Part shown: positions 41,742 to 50,109 of the stretch, one piece after another
How positions within the stretch are numbered: position 1 is the first letter of the stretch
Layout: each line of letters starts with the position of its first letter
From: CALHVX01 sp964640725
Lineage (GTDB): Bacteria > Pseudomonadota > Gammaproteobacteria > Pseudomonadales > Azotimanducaceae
Assembly (NCBI GenBank): GCA_964640725.1
Contig: CAZXIJ010000022.1
Location: 6,165 to 70,164 of the forward strand
Direction: 5' to 3'
Length of the DNA: 64,000 nucleotides
Notes under the pieces: model-generated
Databases searched by the model: none
What the model was told of the DNA's origin: nothing
Seen by the model: the letters and a program-made list of their open reading frames with translations, nothing else
Program-made: the position numbers and the translations under genes

Positions 41742-42956
41742 ATGCCGGAAAACCTCACACTATATCTGCTGCTGGTGCTCGCGCTGGGCATCGGCTTTTT
41801 GCTGGGCCGCATCGAGCGGCGATCGTCAGCGGCGGGCGAGCGCTCGCGCGGCGCAGTGCCCGCCCGCGGCAACAGCGCGATACCCGAGCACTACTATCAG
41901 GGCCTGAACTACCTGCTCGACGAGCGGGACGAGCTGGCGGTCGACGCGCTGATTGAACAGCTCGAAGTCGGCCCGGAAACGGTGGCCACCTATCTGGCTC
42001 TGGGCGCGATGCTGCGCCGGCGCGGCGAGCACGACAAAGCGATTCGCGTGCACCAGAACCTGCTGGCCGCGAGCGGCGTGGGCGCCGAGGAGCGCCACCA
42101 GGCTAACCTGGAGCTCGCTCGGGATTTTCTTGCCGCCGGGTTGCTGGGCCGGGCCGAGGCGCACTTGAAAGAGTTGCCCGCCGGCGGTCGCAGCCGCGGC
42201 CAGGTGCTGCGCCTGCTGCTGGATGTGTATGTGCGCGAGCGCGACTGGCAGGCGGCATTGCCGTTGGCGCGAGAATTGGCGGACGGGCCGGAGGGCCGGG
42301 CCGATGCCGCGCACGTGGCCTGCGAGCTGGCCGAGGAGCAGCTGGCTGCTGGCGAGCTGGCCCGGGCCCTTAAGACCCTGGAAACCGCGCGCCGCATCGG
42401 TGCTGCCCAGGGGCGCGTGCAGCTGTTGCAGGCCCGGGCAGAGCTGACGCGCAAGGATGCCCGCGCGGCGCGCAAGGCCCTGCGTCGGGCCTTTGCGGCC
42501 GATCCCGATCTGGTGGGGGAAGTGCTGCCGCTGTTTCGCGAAGCGTCCCTGGCGGTACAGGCCGAAGACGAATACCTGGAGTTCCTGAAGGTTGCCTGCG
42601 TCAGCGCCGACGACACGCCCGTCGATGTCGGGGCGCTGTCCGAGCAAGCGCAGTTCATCGAGCGGGACGACGGTCCCGATGCCGCGCAGCAGTTTCTGGT
42701 GGAGCGGTTGGTACAGCAGCCGAGCCTGTCCGGGCTGGTAGCGCTGCTCGAGCTGGTCGAGGAGCGGGGCCTGCCGCGGGAGCAGCTGGCAGCGGTCCTG
42801 CAGTACTGCCGAACCTTTCTGGCGGAGCAACCGGGCTTTCGCTGCAGCAGCTGCGGCTTTCGCGCGCAGCAGCGGCACTGGCTGTGTCCCAGCTGCCGGC
42901 GCTGGGGCCAGCATCGCGCGGTGCGCGATGACCGGCAGCGCCAGCCGGGACGCTGA
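41742..42956 (+). CDS. lapB: Lipopolysaccharide assembly protein LapB (YciM)
   Basis: A 404-residue tetratricopeptide-repeat protein anchored by an N-terminal helix (LTLYLLLVLALGIGFLLGRI). In E. coli LapB adapts FtsH to degrade LpxC, setting the LPS synthesis rate. YYQGLNYLLDERDELAVDALIEQ begins the TPR region (residues about 45-340). The C-terminal rubredoxin-type metal site is intact as CSSCGF and LCPSCRRWG. Its position upstream of the polysaccharide locus is conserved in Pseudomonas-like genomes. Confidence 0.95.
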   Translation: MPENLTLYLLLVLALGIGFLLGRIERRSSAAGERSRGAVPARGNSAIPEHYYQGLNYLLDERDELAVDALIEQLEVGPETVATYLALGAMLRRRGEHDKAIRVHQNLLAASGVGAEERHQANLELARDFLAAGLLGRAEAHLKELPAGGRSRGQVLRLLLDVYVRERDWQAALPLARELADGPEGRADAAHVACELAEEQLAAGELARALKTLETARRIGAAQGRVQLLQARAELTRKDARAARKALRRAFAADPDLVGEVLPLFREASLAVQAEDEYLEFLKVACVSADDTPVDVGALSEQAQFIERDDGPDAAQQFLVERLVQQPSLSGLVALLELVEERGLPREQLAAVLQYCRTFLAEQPGFRCSSCGFRAQQRHWLCPSCRRWGQHRAVRDDRQRQPGR

Positions 42957-43025
42957 CGGGCCAAGGGCCCACGCGGTTCAAGGCTCCTGGCTGCTGATCC
43001 GGTCGCGACGCCGTCGCTAGAGTAC

Positions 43026-43051
43026 GGTTCCTCTTTCAAGCACAAGGAACC
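43026..43051 (+). promoter_or_regulatory. Hairpin covering the comEA-like gene's ribosome-binding site
   Basis: GGTTCC (43026-43031) pairs with GGAACC (43046-43051) around a 14-base loop. The AAGGA Shine-Dalgarno sequence (43044-43048) overlaps the right arm and is eight bases before the ATG at 43057, so folding would partly mask it. Confidence 0.4.
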
Positions 43052-43056
43052 GCTTC

Positions 43057-43368
43057 ATGTCTGACTTCATTCGCGCGCTGCTGCCCCCGGTTCGCCAACG
43101 ATTGCTCGCCGCTGTTGCCCTTCTGGCGCTGCTCGGGGCCGGGGCTGCCGTTGCCGACGACGGCATGACGGCCGTCAACATCAACACGGCCGATGCGCAA
43201 ACCATCGCGGCCAGTCTCAAGGGCATCGGTTTGTCCCGGGCCGAGGCGATCGTCAGCTATCGGGAGACCCACGGCGCCTTCAAGGACGCCTACGAGCTGA
43301 CCGCCATTCGCGGCGTCGGGGAACGCACCGTGGCGCTCAATGAGGCGCAGATTCGCCTGCGCGATTAG
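43057..43368 (+). CDS. ComEA-like exported helix-hairpin-helix protein
   Basis: A 103-residue protein with a signal peptide or membrane anchor (LLAAVALLALLGAGAAVADD) and one ComEA-type helix-hairpin-helix domain: VNINTADAQTIAASLKGIGL, then RAEAIVSYRETHGAFKDAYEL and IRGVGERTV. Such proteins bind double-stranded DNA in the periplasm and some serve natural transformation. A short ComEA-like gene next to the O-antigen locus, as here, is also found in Pseudomonas (PA3140). A competence role is not shown. Confidence 0.9.
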   Translation: MSDFIRALLPPVRQRLLAAVALLALLGAGAAVADDGMTAVNINTADAQTIAASLKGIGLSRAEAIVSYRETHGAFKDAYELTAIRGVGERTVALNEAQIRLRD

Positions 43369-43376
43369 CCCCCGCG

Positions 43377-43426
43377 GTCGTCGCCGCAACCGGGGCAATA
43401 CGGTGGTCCGACGGGGCGGCGACGAC
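43377..43426 (+). repeat. 11-bp perfect inverted repeat between comEA-like and glycosyltransferase genes
   Basis: GTCGTCGCCGC (43377-43387) is exactly complementary to GCGGCGACGAC (43416-43426), with a 28-base loop. There is no T tract after it, so it is not a standard terminator. It is immediately followed by TACACT (43427-43432), a possible -10 element. It marks the border between the comEA-like gene and the polysaccharide cassette. Confidence 0.55.
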
Positions 43427-43436
43427 TACACTACCA

Positions 43437-44672
43437 GTGTCTTTGCTACCCGCACCCCGTGTGTCACGCAGCCCTTCATCTTCGACAGGCCCGGTCGAGT
43501 CCCCGTTGGCAACGAGGAACGCTGCTTCAGGCAACACTGCGAGCGGCTCGGCGCTGTCCGTACTCTTTGTGGTCAACGAAGGCCGCTTCCTGCTGTCCCA
43601 CCGATTGCCGCTGGTCGAAGAGGCGCAGGCGCGCGGCTACCAGGTGGCGGTCGTGTGCGGCGAGGGCAGCGGCGAAGCGGCGCTCCGGGAACAGGGCATT
43701 GCGGTGTATACCATTCCGCTGCGGCGCAGCAGCTTTGCGCCGGTTGCCGAATGGCGCACCTACCGGGCCTTGCGCGCCCTGTATCGCAAGCTCCGGCCCA
43801 CGATTGTTCACCACGTCACCATCAAGCCGGTCATCTACGGCACGCGCGCAGCGCTCGTCGCCGGGGTGCCGGCGGTGGTCAATGCGGTGCCGGGCATGGG
43901 CTTTGTGTTTACGCGCCGGGGGCAGCTGGCAGCCATTCGCCGGGCGTTCGTGAACCAGCTCTACCGCAGCGCCTTGCAGCACCCCAACATGCGGGTCATC
44001 TTCCAGAACAGCGAAGACATGCACGGGTTCATCGCCCACGGCATTCTGCAGCGCGAGCGCGCGGTGTTGATTCGCGGCTCCGGGGTGGACCTGAAAGCGT
44101 TTGCGGCCAACCCTCCGCCCACCGATGCGCTGCGCTTCGCGCTCATCGGTCGCATGCTCACACACAAGGGCGTGGGCGAATATGTGGCGGCGGCGCGCGT
44201 GCTCAAACGCGAGTTTCCGGACTGGGAATTCCAGCTGATTGGCGATGTCGATCCCGGCAACCCCACGTCCCTGACCCGTGAGTCGCTGCTGGCCTGGCAG
44301 CAAGAGGGCATCGTCAGCTGGCTTGGTCAACGCAAAGATGTGGCGGCCCTGCTGCAGCAGGCGAACGTGGTGTGTTTGCCGTCCTATCGTGAAGGCTTGC
44401 CGAAGACGCTGCTGGAGGCCTCGGCCTGTGGGCGCCCGATGGTCGCGACGGACGTCGCCGGCTGCCGCGAAGTCGTGCGCAACGGCGTGAACGGCTTGCT
44501 GGTGCCGGCCCGGGATGCCGATGCCCTGGCCGAGGCCATGCGCAGCCTGGGCCAGAACGAGGGCCTGCGCCTGCGCATGGGCGAAGCCGCCCGGGCCCGG
44601 GCCGAAGGGCTGTACGACATCGACGACGTGGTTCGCGACACCTTCCTGGTGTACGGCGAGCTGTTGCCGTGA
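43437..44672 (+). CDS. GT4-family glycosyltransferase of the surface-polysaccharide cassette
   Basis: A 411-residue (maximum) glycosyltransferase with two Rossmann domains. FVVNEGRFLLSHRLPLVEEA and NAVPGMGFVFT mark the PglA/CapM-like GT4 group. IRGSGVDLKAF, LIGRMLTHKGVGEY and the donor-binding PSYREGLPKTLLEASACGRPM complete the C-terminal domain. It probably adds a sugar to an undecaprenyl-linked intermediate on the cytoplasmic face. The start is unsure: the GTG at 43437 gives a 40-residue Ser/Pro-rich leader of no obvious function, and homologues would begin near SVLFVVNEG. It overlaps the next gene by GTGA. Confidence 0.88.
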   Translation: MSLLPAPRVSRSPSSSTGPVESPLATRNAASGNTASGSALSVLFVVNEGRFLLSHRLPLVEEAQARGYQVAVVCGEGSGEAALREQGIAVYTIPLRRSSFAPVAEWRTYRALRALYRKLRPTIVHHVTIKPVIYGTRAALVAGVPAVVNAVPGMGFVFTRRGQLAAIRRAFVNQLYRSALQHPNMRVIFQNSEDMHGFIAHGILQRERAVLIRGSGVDLKAFAANPPPTDALRFALIGRMLTHKGVGEYVAAARVLKREFPDWEFQLIGDVDPGNPTSLTRESLLAWQQEGIVSWLGQRKDVAALLQQANVVCLPSYREGLPKTLLEASACGRPMVATDVAGCREVVRNGVNGLLVPARDADALAEAMRSLGQNEGLRLRMGEAARARAEGLYDIDDVVRDTFLVYGELLP

Positions 44673-45580
44673 CGGCCCGGTTGACGGTGACCGGCGCTGG
44701 CGGCTTTGTCGGGCGACATCTGTGTCAAGCCGCCCGCGATGCCGGGCACTCGGTACAGGCCCTGACGCGCGCCGACCTCGACCTGGAGCGGGCCAGCGAT
44801 GCGGCCCTTGCGCAGGCGATCGCGCCCGGCGATGTGGTGGTGCACTGCGCGGGCATCGCCCACGAAGCGGCCGAAGCGGCGCGCCGCGACCCGCAGCTGC
44901 TGTACCGGTTTAACCGGGACCTGACCGAACGGCTCTACCGCGCTGCGGCCGCGGCGGGGGCGGCCCGCTTCGTCTGGCTCAGCAGCATCAAAGTGCTGGG
45001 CGAGACCAGCGTCCAGCCTTTGCCCGTCAGCGCGCCCCTTGCCCCGGCCAGCCCCTATCCGGACAGCAAGGCCCAGGGCGAAACGCAGCTGCAGGCTGCG
45101 ATGCAGAAGCTCGGATTGCCCGTGACCATCATTCGCCCGCCGCTGGTGTACGGGCCCGGGGTTGGCGCCAACTTCCGCACCCTGCTGCGCTGGGTCCTCG
45201 CGGGCCGCAGCCTGCCCCTTGGGCGAGCCACGGCGCCCCGGTCCCTGATCGGCGTGCGCAACCTCTGCAGCGCGGTGCTGGCCAGCACCGCGGCTCCGCC
45301 CGGCATCTATCACGTGGCCGACGGGCCTGCGCTCGGCGTTGCTGCCTTGCTGCGCGCCGTGGCGGCTGCGGCCGGACAGGGCGTTTATCTGTGGCGCGTA
45401 CCGCCGGCCGTCATGGCCGTTGCTGCGACACTGATCGGCCGGCGCTCTGTCTATCAGCGGCTGTTCGAGTCGCTGGAGCTGGACACGGCGGACAGCGAGG
45501 CGCGCCTGGGCTGGCACCCGCCGCACACCCTGGAATCCCAGCTGCAGGAGACCGTGTCGTGGTACCGCAGTCAGCCTTAG
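44669..45580 (+). CDS. NAD-dependent epimerase/dehydratase (extended SDR) of the polysaccharide cassette
   Basis: A 303-residue extended SDR, likely acting on a nucleotide-linked sugar. The Rossmann motif is VTGAGGFVGRHLCQAA. The region VVHCAGIAH, FVWLSSIKVLGE and the active-site pair YPDSK (Y-x3-K) are intact, and VTIIRPPLVYGPGV is conserved. Proteins of this type commonly pair with WbpL-like transferases and reduce or epimerise UDP-4-keto sugars, for example in QuiNAc or FucNAc synthesis. The exact product is inferred only. The GTG start overlaps the upstream stop. Confidence 0.88.
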   Translation: MTARLTVTGAGGFVGRHLCQAARDAGHSVQALTRADLDLERASDAALAQAIAPGDVVVHCAGIAHEAAEAARRDPQLLYRFNRDLTERLYRAAAAAGAARFVWLSSIKVLGETSVQPLPVSAPLAPASPYPDSKAQGETQLQAAMQKLGLPVTIIRPPLVYGPGVGANFRTLLRWVLAGRSLPLGRATAPRSLIGVRNLCSAVLASTAAPPGIYHVADGPALGVAALLRAVAAAAGQGVYLWRVPPAVMAVAATLIGRRSVYQRLFESLELDTADSEARLGWHPPHTLESQLQETVSWYRSQP

Positions 45581-46554
45581 CGGTCCTGTTCGTGGGTTTT
45601 GTCGGCGCCGGGCTGGTGTGCTTCTTCGCGCTGCGAATCTCTATGGTGCTGCAGCTGGTGGCGCAGCCGAACGAGCGCAGCTCGCACAGCCGGCCGACTC
45701 CCGGCATTGGCGGGTTGGGCGTGATGGTGCCGGTGCTGGTGTACCTCGGCAGCGTCGTGCCGTTCTTTCCCTCGCTCTGGGCCCTGCTCGGTGCCCTCGT
45801 GCTGCTCGCCCTCGTTGGGCTGATCGATGACCTGCGCGAGGTGTCGCGGCGCTGGCGCCTGCTCACGCAAGTGCTGGCCAGTGCTGGCTGCTTGCTGGTG
45901 CTCGGGCCCGGTCTCGCGGTGTGGGTCTGGCCCCTGCTGTTGCTTGCCTTGCTGTGGCAGATCAACCTCTACAACTTCATGGACGGGATCGATGGGCTCG
46001 CCGCGTCCCAGGCCCTGATCTATGTGCTGGCCGCGCTGTGGCTCGCGCCGGAGATGATGGCCTGGCTCGGGTATCTGCTGTGCACGCTGGCGGGCTCGCT
46101 GATTGGTTTCCTGGTCTACAACTGGGCACCGGCGCGCATGTTCATGGGTGATGTCGGCAGCACAGCGTTAGGCCTGCTGCTGGCGGCGGTGGCGCTGCTG
46201 CTGGCGCAGTCTGCGCACCTGTCTTTGTCGGCGAGTCTGATTTTGCTGGCGGTGTTCTGGGGCGATGCCAGCTACACGCTGCTGGTGCGTGTGCTGACCG
46301 GTCAGGATTTTGCCAGCCCGCACCGCAGCCATTTGTATCAGAAACTGACAGATCGCCTTGGCCACGCGCGCGTCACGCTGCTGCTCTGGGCCTTTGCGAT
46401 TTTTTGGCTGTTTCCGCTGGCACTTTGGGCGCAAAGCCTTAAGCTTCCGTTCAGCCTGCTGCCGATAGCGTGTGCGCTTCTGCCGGTCCTTGTGATGGCA
46501 CGGCGTTGGCGGGCTGGACTGCCGGATCTAACGGATGGAGGGTTGCAGTCATAG
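45559..46554 (+). CDS. wbpL: Undecaprenyl-phosphate sugar-1-phosphate transferase (WbpL/WecA type)
   Basis: A 331-residue polytopic membrane enzyme of the MraY/WecA family that starts O-antigen synthesis by moving a HexNAc-1-phosphate to undecaprenyl phosphate. About ten helices are visible. Conserved polar motifs are QPNERSSHSRPTPGIGGLGV, GLIDDLREVSRRWRLL (the aspartate pair), NLYNFMDGIDGLAA and FMGDVGSTALGLLL, and the C-terminal HRSHLYQKL is also typical. The GTG at 45559 lies 22 bases inside the epimerase gene and has CAGGAG upstream. Confidence 0.92.
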   Translation: MVPQSALAVLFVGFVGAGLVCFFALRISMVLQLVAQPNERSSHSRPTPGIGGLGVMVPVLVYLGSVVPFFPSLWALLGALVLLALVGLIDDLREVSRRWRLLTQVLASAGCLLVLGPGLAVWVWPLLLLALLWQINLYNFMDGIDGLAASQALIYVLAALWLAPEMMAWLGYLLCTLAGSLIGFLVYNWAPARMFMGDVGSTALGLLLAAVALLLAQSAHLSLSASLILLAVFWGDASYTLLVRVLTGQDFASPHRSHLYQKLTDRLGHARVTLLLWAFAIFWLFPLALWAQSLKLPFSLLPIACALLPVLVMARRWRAGLPDLTDGGLQS

Positions 46555-48473
46555 GCTTCAATTGGGCGGACCGCTGGTCGCGGCGCCGAAAACAAATCGT
46601 GGCGGTCGCCGCAGATCTGGTGGTTATCCCGCTGGCCCTGTGGAGCGCGCTCGCCCTGCGCCTGGGGCAGGTCAATCCTGATTTGAGCCAGTTCTGGCCG
46701 GCCTTTGTGGTCGCCGGGCTGTTGTGCGTCCCTGTCTTTGGCGGTCTTGGCCTGTACCGGCACGTGATCCGGCACATGGGCAACAATGCACTCTGGGCCG
46801 TGTTCAAGGGCGCCTCCATCACCGCCATTGCGGTGACGGCCGTGGCCTACATGGTGCCGCTCAAGGGCTTCCCGCGGTCCGTGCCGATTATCTTCTGGCT
46901 GCTGATCATGCTGTACGTCAGCGGCACCCGCTACGCCATGCGCGGCTACCTGCAGTACCACTTTCGCCGCAGCACGCCCCAGTCCCCGGTCGTCATTTTC
47001 GGCGCCGGCAGCAAGGGCGTTGAGCTGGCGCGACTGCTCAAGGAGCAGGGCAGCTACGCGCCGGTGGCCTTTGTGGACGACAACCCCAAGCTGCAGCGGC
47101 AGACCGTGGGCGGGCTCTACGTGTACGCCCCGGCGATGCTCGAGCAGGTGCTGAAGACCACGGACTGCCACGAGGTCTTTATCTCGATCAACTCCACGGC
47201 GGCCGACGACCGGCGGCGCATCATCGAATACCTCGAGCCCTACGGCGTGCGCGTACGGCTGATTCCGGATCTGGTCGATATCGTCACCGGGCGGCAAAGC
47301 CTGCAGGACCTGCGCGACGTGCAGCTCGACGACCTGCTGGGGCGAGACGAGGTAGAGCCGCTGGACCATCTGCTCAAGGGCAGCGTCAGCGGTCGCCGGG
47401 TCATGGTGACCGGCGCCGGCGGCTCCATCGGCTCCGAGCTGTGCCGACAGATCCTGCGGCAGAAGCCGGCCACCCTGGTGCTGCTGGACCAGTCCGAGTT
47501 CGGGCTGTACCGCATCGCCAAGGAACTCAAGAACATCGCCAAGGCCGAAGCCCACGAAGTGTTCATGACACCGCTGCTGGGCACCGTCGGCAACCAGTCC
47601 TACCTGTGCCGCATGCTCGAACAGCACGGCATCGAGACCCTGTATCACGCCGCCGCCTACAAGCATGTGGGGCTGGTCGAGCGCAACGCCATTCAGGGGC
47701 TCAAGAACAACACCTTTGGCACCCTGCACGCCGCCCAGGCGGCCATGGACAGCGGGGTCAAAGACTTCATTCTGATCAGCACCGACAAGGCCGTGCGCAC
47801 CACCAGCGTCATGGGTGCCAGCAAGCGGCTGGCGGAGATGGTGCTGCAGGCCCTGCAGGAGCTTTCGACCAACACGCGCTTTTCCATGGTGCGCTTTGGC
47901 AACGTGCTGGGCTCGTCGGGCAGCGTGGTGCCGCTGTTTCTGGAGCAGATCGAGCGCGGTGGCCCGGTCACGGTGACGCACCGCGATGTCACCCGCTATT
48001 TCATGACCATTCCCGAAGCGGCGCAGCTGGTGCTGCAGGCGGCGAGCATGGCGCAGGGCGGCGACGTGTTCCTGCTCGATATGGGGCAGCCCGTGCGCAT
48101 CCTCGACCTGGCCAAACGCATCATTCGCCTCAAGGGCTACAGCATCCGCGACGAAGACAACCCCAACGGCGAGATCGAGATTCAGATCACCGGCCTGCAG
48201 CCGGGCGAAAAGCTGTACGAAGAACTGCTCGTGGGCGATGCCGTCAGCGGCACGGATCACCGCAAGATCATGCGCGCCGAAGAGACCTTCCTGCCCTGGA
48301 CCGAACTGCGCGGCGCGCTCAATACCCTTGAGCAGGCCTGCGATGCCTACGACTACGACGCCGTGCAGGCCTTTGTCGAAGGCCTGGTCGAAGGCTCCGA
48401 TCTGGAGTCGCAGCTGGGCGATCTGCCCGCGCTGGCCGAGGTTGTGGACTTCAAACCGGTCATACCCGCCTGA
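46551..48473 (+). CDS. wbpM: WbpM/CapD-type UDP-GlcNAc 4,6-dehydratase
   Basis: A large membrane-bound dehydratase making UDP-4-keto-6-deoxy sugars for surface polysaccharide. The N-terminal half has four membrane helices and a Rossmann domain (VVIFGAGSKGVELARLL). The catalytic SDR half begins VMVTGAGGSIGSELCRQIL and shows LYHAAAYKHVGLVE, ISTDKAVRTTSVMGASKR (the Met-x3-Lys of the SMK triad) and FGNVLGSSGSVVPLF. The start is odd. A strong GGAGGG (46537-46542) sits eight bases before an in-frame ATA that overlaps the upstream stop; the nearest standard in-frame starts are TTG at 46509 and GTG at 46470. Confidence 0.93.
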   Translation: MGFNWADRWSRRRKQIVAVAADLVVIPLALWSALALRLGQVNPDLSQFWPAFVVAGLLCVPVFGGLGLYRHVIRHMGNNALWAVFKGASITAIAVTAVAYMVPLKGFPRSVPIIFWLLIMLYVSGTRYAMRGYLQYHFRRSTPQSPVVIFGAGSKGVELARLLKEQGSYAPVAFVDDNPKLQRQTVGGLYVYAPAMLEQVLKTTDCHEVFISINSTAADDRRRIIEYLEPYGVRVRLIPDLVDIVTGRQSLQDLRDVQLDDLLGRDEVEPLDHLLKGSVSGRRVMVTGAGGSIGSELCRQILRQKPATLVLLDQSEFGLYRIAKELKNIAKAEAHEVFMTPLLGTVGNQSYLCRMLEQHGIETLYHAAAYKHVGLVERNAIQGLKNNTFGTLHAAQAAMDSGVKDFILISTDKAVRTTSVMGASKRLAEMVLQALQELSTNTRFSMVRFGNVLGSSGSVVPLFLEQIERGGPVTVTHRDVTRYFMTIPEAAQLVLQAASMAQGGDVFLLDMGQPVRILDLAKRIIRLKGYSIRDEDNPNGEIEIQITGLQPGEKLYEELLVGDAVSGTDHRKIMRAEETFLPWTELRGALNTLEQACDAYDYDAVQAFVEGLVEGSDLESQLGDLPALAEVVDFKPVIPA

Positions 48474-48497
48474 TCGCGACGCTGTGCCGCTAACGCC

Positions 48498-49379
48498 CTA
48501 GCGGTAGGCCGCGACCTGATCGGCCACCTCGTTCACGGCGCGCACCGCGTCGGCTCCGTCCGGACCGCTGGCATCATCTACGCCGCAGGGCCGGTTGTTG
48601 CACAGCTGATCCGGCGTCGACAGGCGCGCGAGCCGCGCGGCTGAGAACGCATCCGGCGTTGCCATGAGCGTGACGAACTCGCCGTCGACGCCGTAGCCGG
48701 CGCCGTAGGGCAGGCTGCCGCCATCTGGCTCCTCCCGGCGCGAGTGCGCCAGGCCCAGGTTATGGCCGATCTCGTGCGCGAGCACGTAGTCGCTGCAGCT
48801 GGGCGCGACCACGGAGTAACCGAACCGCGCCGAGTTGGTCAGGTCGCCGTTGCTGCTTGCGCCGCCCACCCAGGCAATGCCGCAGCGGCCGGCGTTGGGG
48901 TAGGGCACAAACAGCACCACCAGGTCCGCAGCGGCGGCGTTGCGACGCACCCAGACGCGATCCAGCGCCGGGTCGCGCCCGAAGGTCACATCGTCCAGGG
49001 CGGTGCTCAGATCGCCGGGAGCCGGGTACTCCACGGCCTCGACGCCGGTCAGCTCCAGCTGCACGTCGGTGCCGCTGTTGTTGAGCGCATCGTTGGCGAC
49101 GTTGATCAGGTGCTCGACCCGCAGCGCCGGGTCTGCGTAGCGCGCGGTGACGCCGCTGCCGTACAGCGCCAGGATCCGGATCGTGGTTGCCGGCGCAAGG
49201 GTCTCCGGGGGGCTCGCCGGTGTCGCCGTCGGCGTGCTGCTCGGCGTGTTGCCCGAGTCGGTAACGGGCGGCGCGGCTGCCGGCGCCGAGCTGCCGCCGC
49301 CACCGCCACCGCAGGCGGTGCAGAGAACGAGGGTTGCGAGTGCGACCGTTGCGCGCCGTGCAGGTCGCCAGTTAGCCAT
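48498..49379 (-). CDS. Zinc metalloprotease lipoprotein (metzincin)
   Basis: A 293-residue secreted protein. LATLVLCTACGG is a signal peptide with a lipobox, so the mature form should be a lipoprotein starting at Cys23, followed by a Gly/Ser/Pro/Thr linker. The zinc-binding motif is HEIGHNLGLAHS (HExxHxxGxxH), and the downstream VTLMATP provides the Met-turn of metzincins. Its fold resembles reprolysin/fungalysin-like secreted peptidases. Substrates are unknown. Its start overlaps the upstream gene by eight bases, so the pair is probably coexpressed. It converges on wbpM. Confidence 0.88.
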   Translation of the reverse strand: MANWRPARRATVALATLVLCTACGGGGGGSSAPAAAPPVTDSGNTPSSTPTATPASPPETLAPATTIRILALYGSGVTARYADPALRVEHLINVANDALNNSGTDVQLELTGVEAVEYPAPGDLSTALDDVTFGRDPALDRVWVRRNAAAADLVVLFVPYPNAGRCGIAWVGGASSNGDLTNSARFGYSVVAPSCSDYVLAHEIGHNLGLAHSRREEPDGGSLPYGAGYGVDGEFVTLMATPDAFSAARLARLSTPDQLCNNRPCGVDDASGPDGADAVRAVNEVADQVAAYR

Positions 49380-50034
49380 CGGTGGGGGTCCTCATGTCGC
49401 TGCGCCCCGGAATCCAACGGCGCGACAGCTCCCTGTCGTTACCGATAACGGATTCAGTGCCCTGATTTTCAAAGAAAAATGTATCTGTTCCCACGGTGAG
49501 GGTGCCGAACCAGCGGGCCGCGCTCGCGGTGAGCAAGCCGGGCTCGCCGTCAACGTCAAAGCGAATCAGCTCGCTGCGTCCGGCGGCGCGAGGGGCCGCC
49601 CCGGCGGCTCGAGGCGTCAGGGTCAGCGCGCCGCCCCGGGGATCGGGCAGCTCAATCGCGGCGCCGCTGCGCAGGCGGTCGATGGCGCTGCGATCCAGGG
49701 GCCAGGGCTGATAGCTCACGTCCGGCTCCAGCGGCCCGCTGGCCAGGGGCTCGCTGGCGGTCGCGAGGGTCCGGGGTACCGGCGGCTGGTCGGCCGCAGC
49801 CAGTGGCGAGCTTTGCAGCTCAAAGGCGGCCGGTTTGGCATCGGGCCGCAGGGCGGCGCTCCGGTCGGACAGCGCACCCGCGGCCGTTTTAATCGCCCCC
49901 GCCGGTGCGGCTATGCCGGCGGCTTCGCCGCTGGCAAAGCCGTCAGCGATGCGCGCTGGCCCGCGCCCTGCGGTCAGGCTTTCCAGGGCCGCGGCGACGG
50001 CAACGATCAGCGAAAAGGCGACAACAGCTTTCAC
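49372..50034 (-). CDS. Secreted protein of unknown function, coupled to a metalloprotease
   Basis: I do not recognise the family. The 220-residue product starts with a signal peptide (MKAVVAFSLIVAVAAALESL). A long Ala/Pro-rich low-complexity region reaches to residue about 105. A folded C-terminal part follows, with FDVDGEPGLLTASAARWFG, LTVGTDTFFFENQGTESVIG and DRELSRRWIPG. It overlaps the downstream metalloprotease gene by eight bases on the same strand. The folded region could be a stand-alone prodomain, inhibitor or chaperone for the protease; that is inference from position only. Confidence 0.7.
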   Translation of the reverse strand: MKAVVAFSLIVAVAAALESLTAGRGPARIADGFASGEAAGIAAPAGAIKTAAGALSDRSAALRPDAKPAAFELQSSPLAAADQPPVPRTLATASEPLASGPLEPDVSYQPWPLDRSAIDRLRSGAAIELPDPRGGALTLTPRAAGAAPRAAGRSELIRFDVDGEPGLLTASAARWFGTLTVGTDTFFFENQGTESVIGNDRELSRRWIPGRSDMRTPTDG

Positions 50035-50109
50035 CTATGAAGTCTAGTAGCCATCGCGCGGGCTGCTCGCTAAGCTTTCTGCCATATCGGGGATCAGGCA
50101 ACGCAAGCC

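Noticed and set aside
46338..48260. Long open frame on the minus strand opposite wbpM
   Set aside because: Shadow of wbpM; the translated text has no domain-like pattern and no ribosome-binding site.
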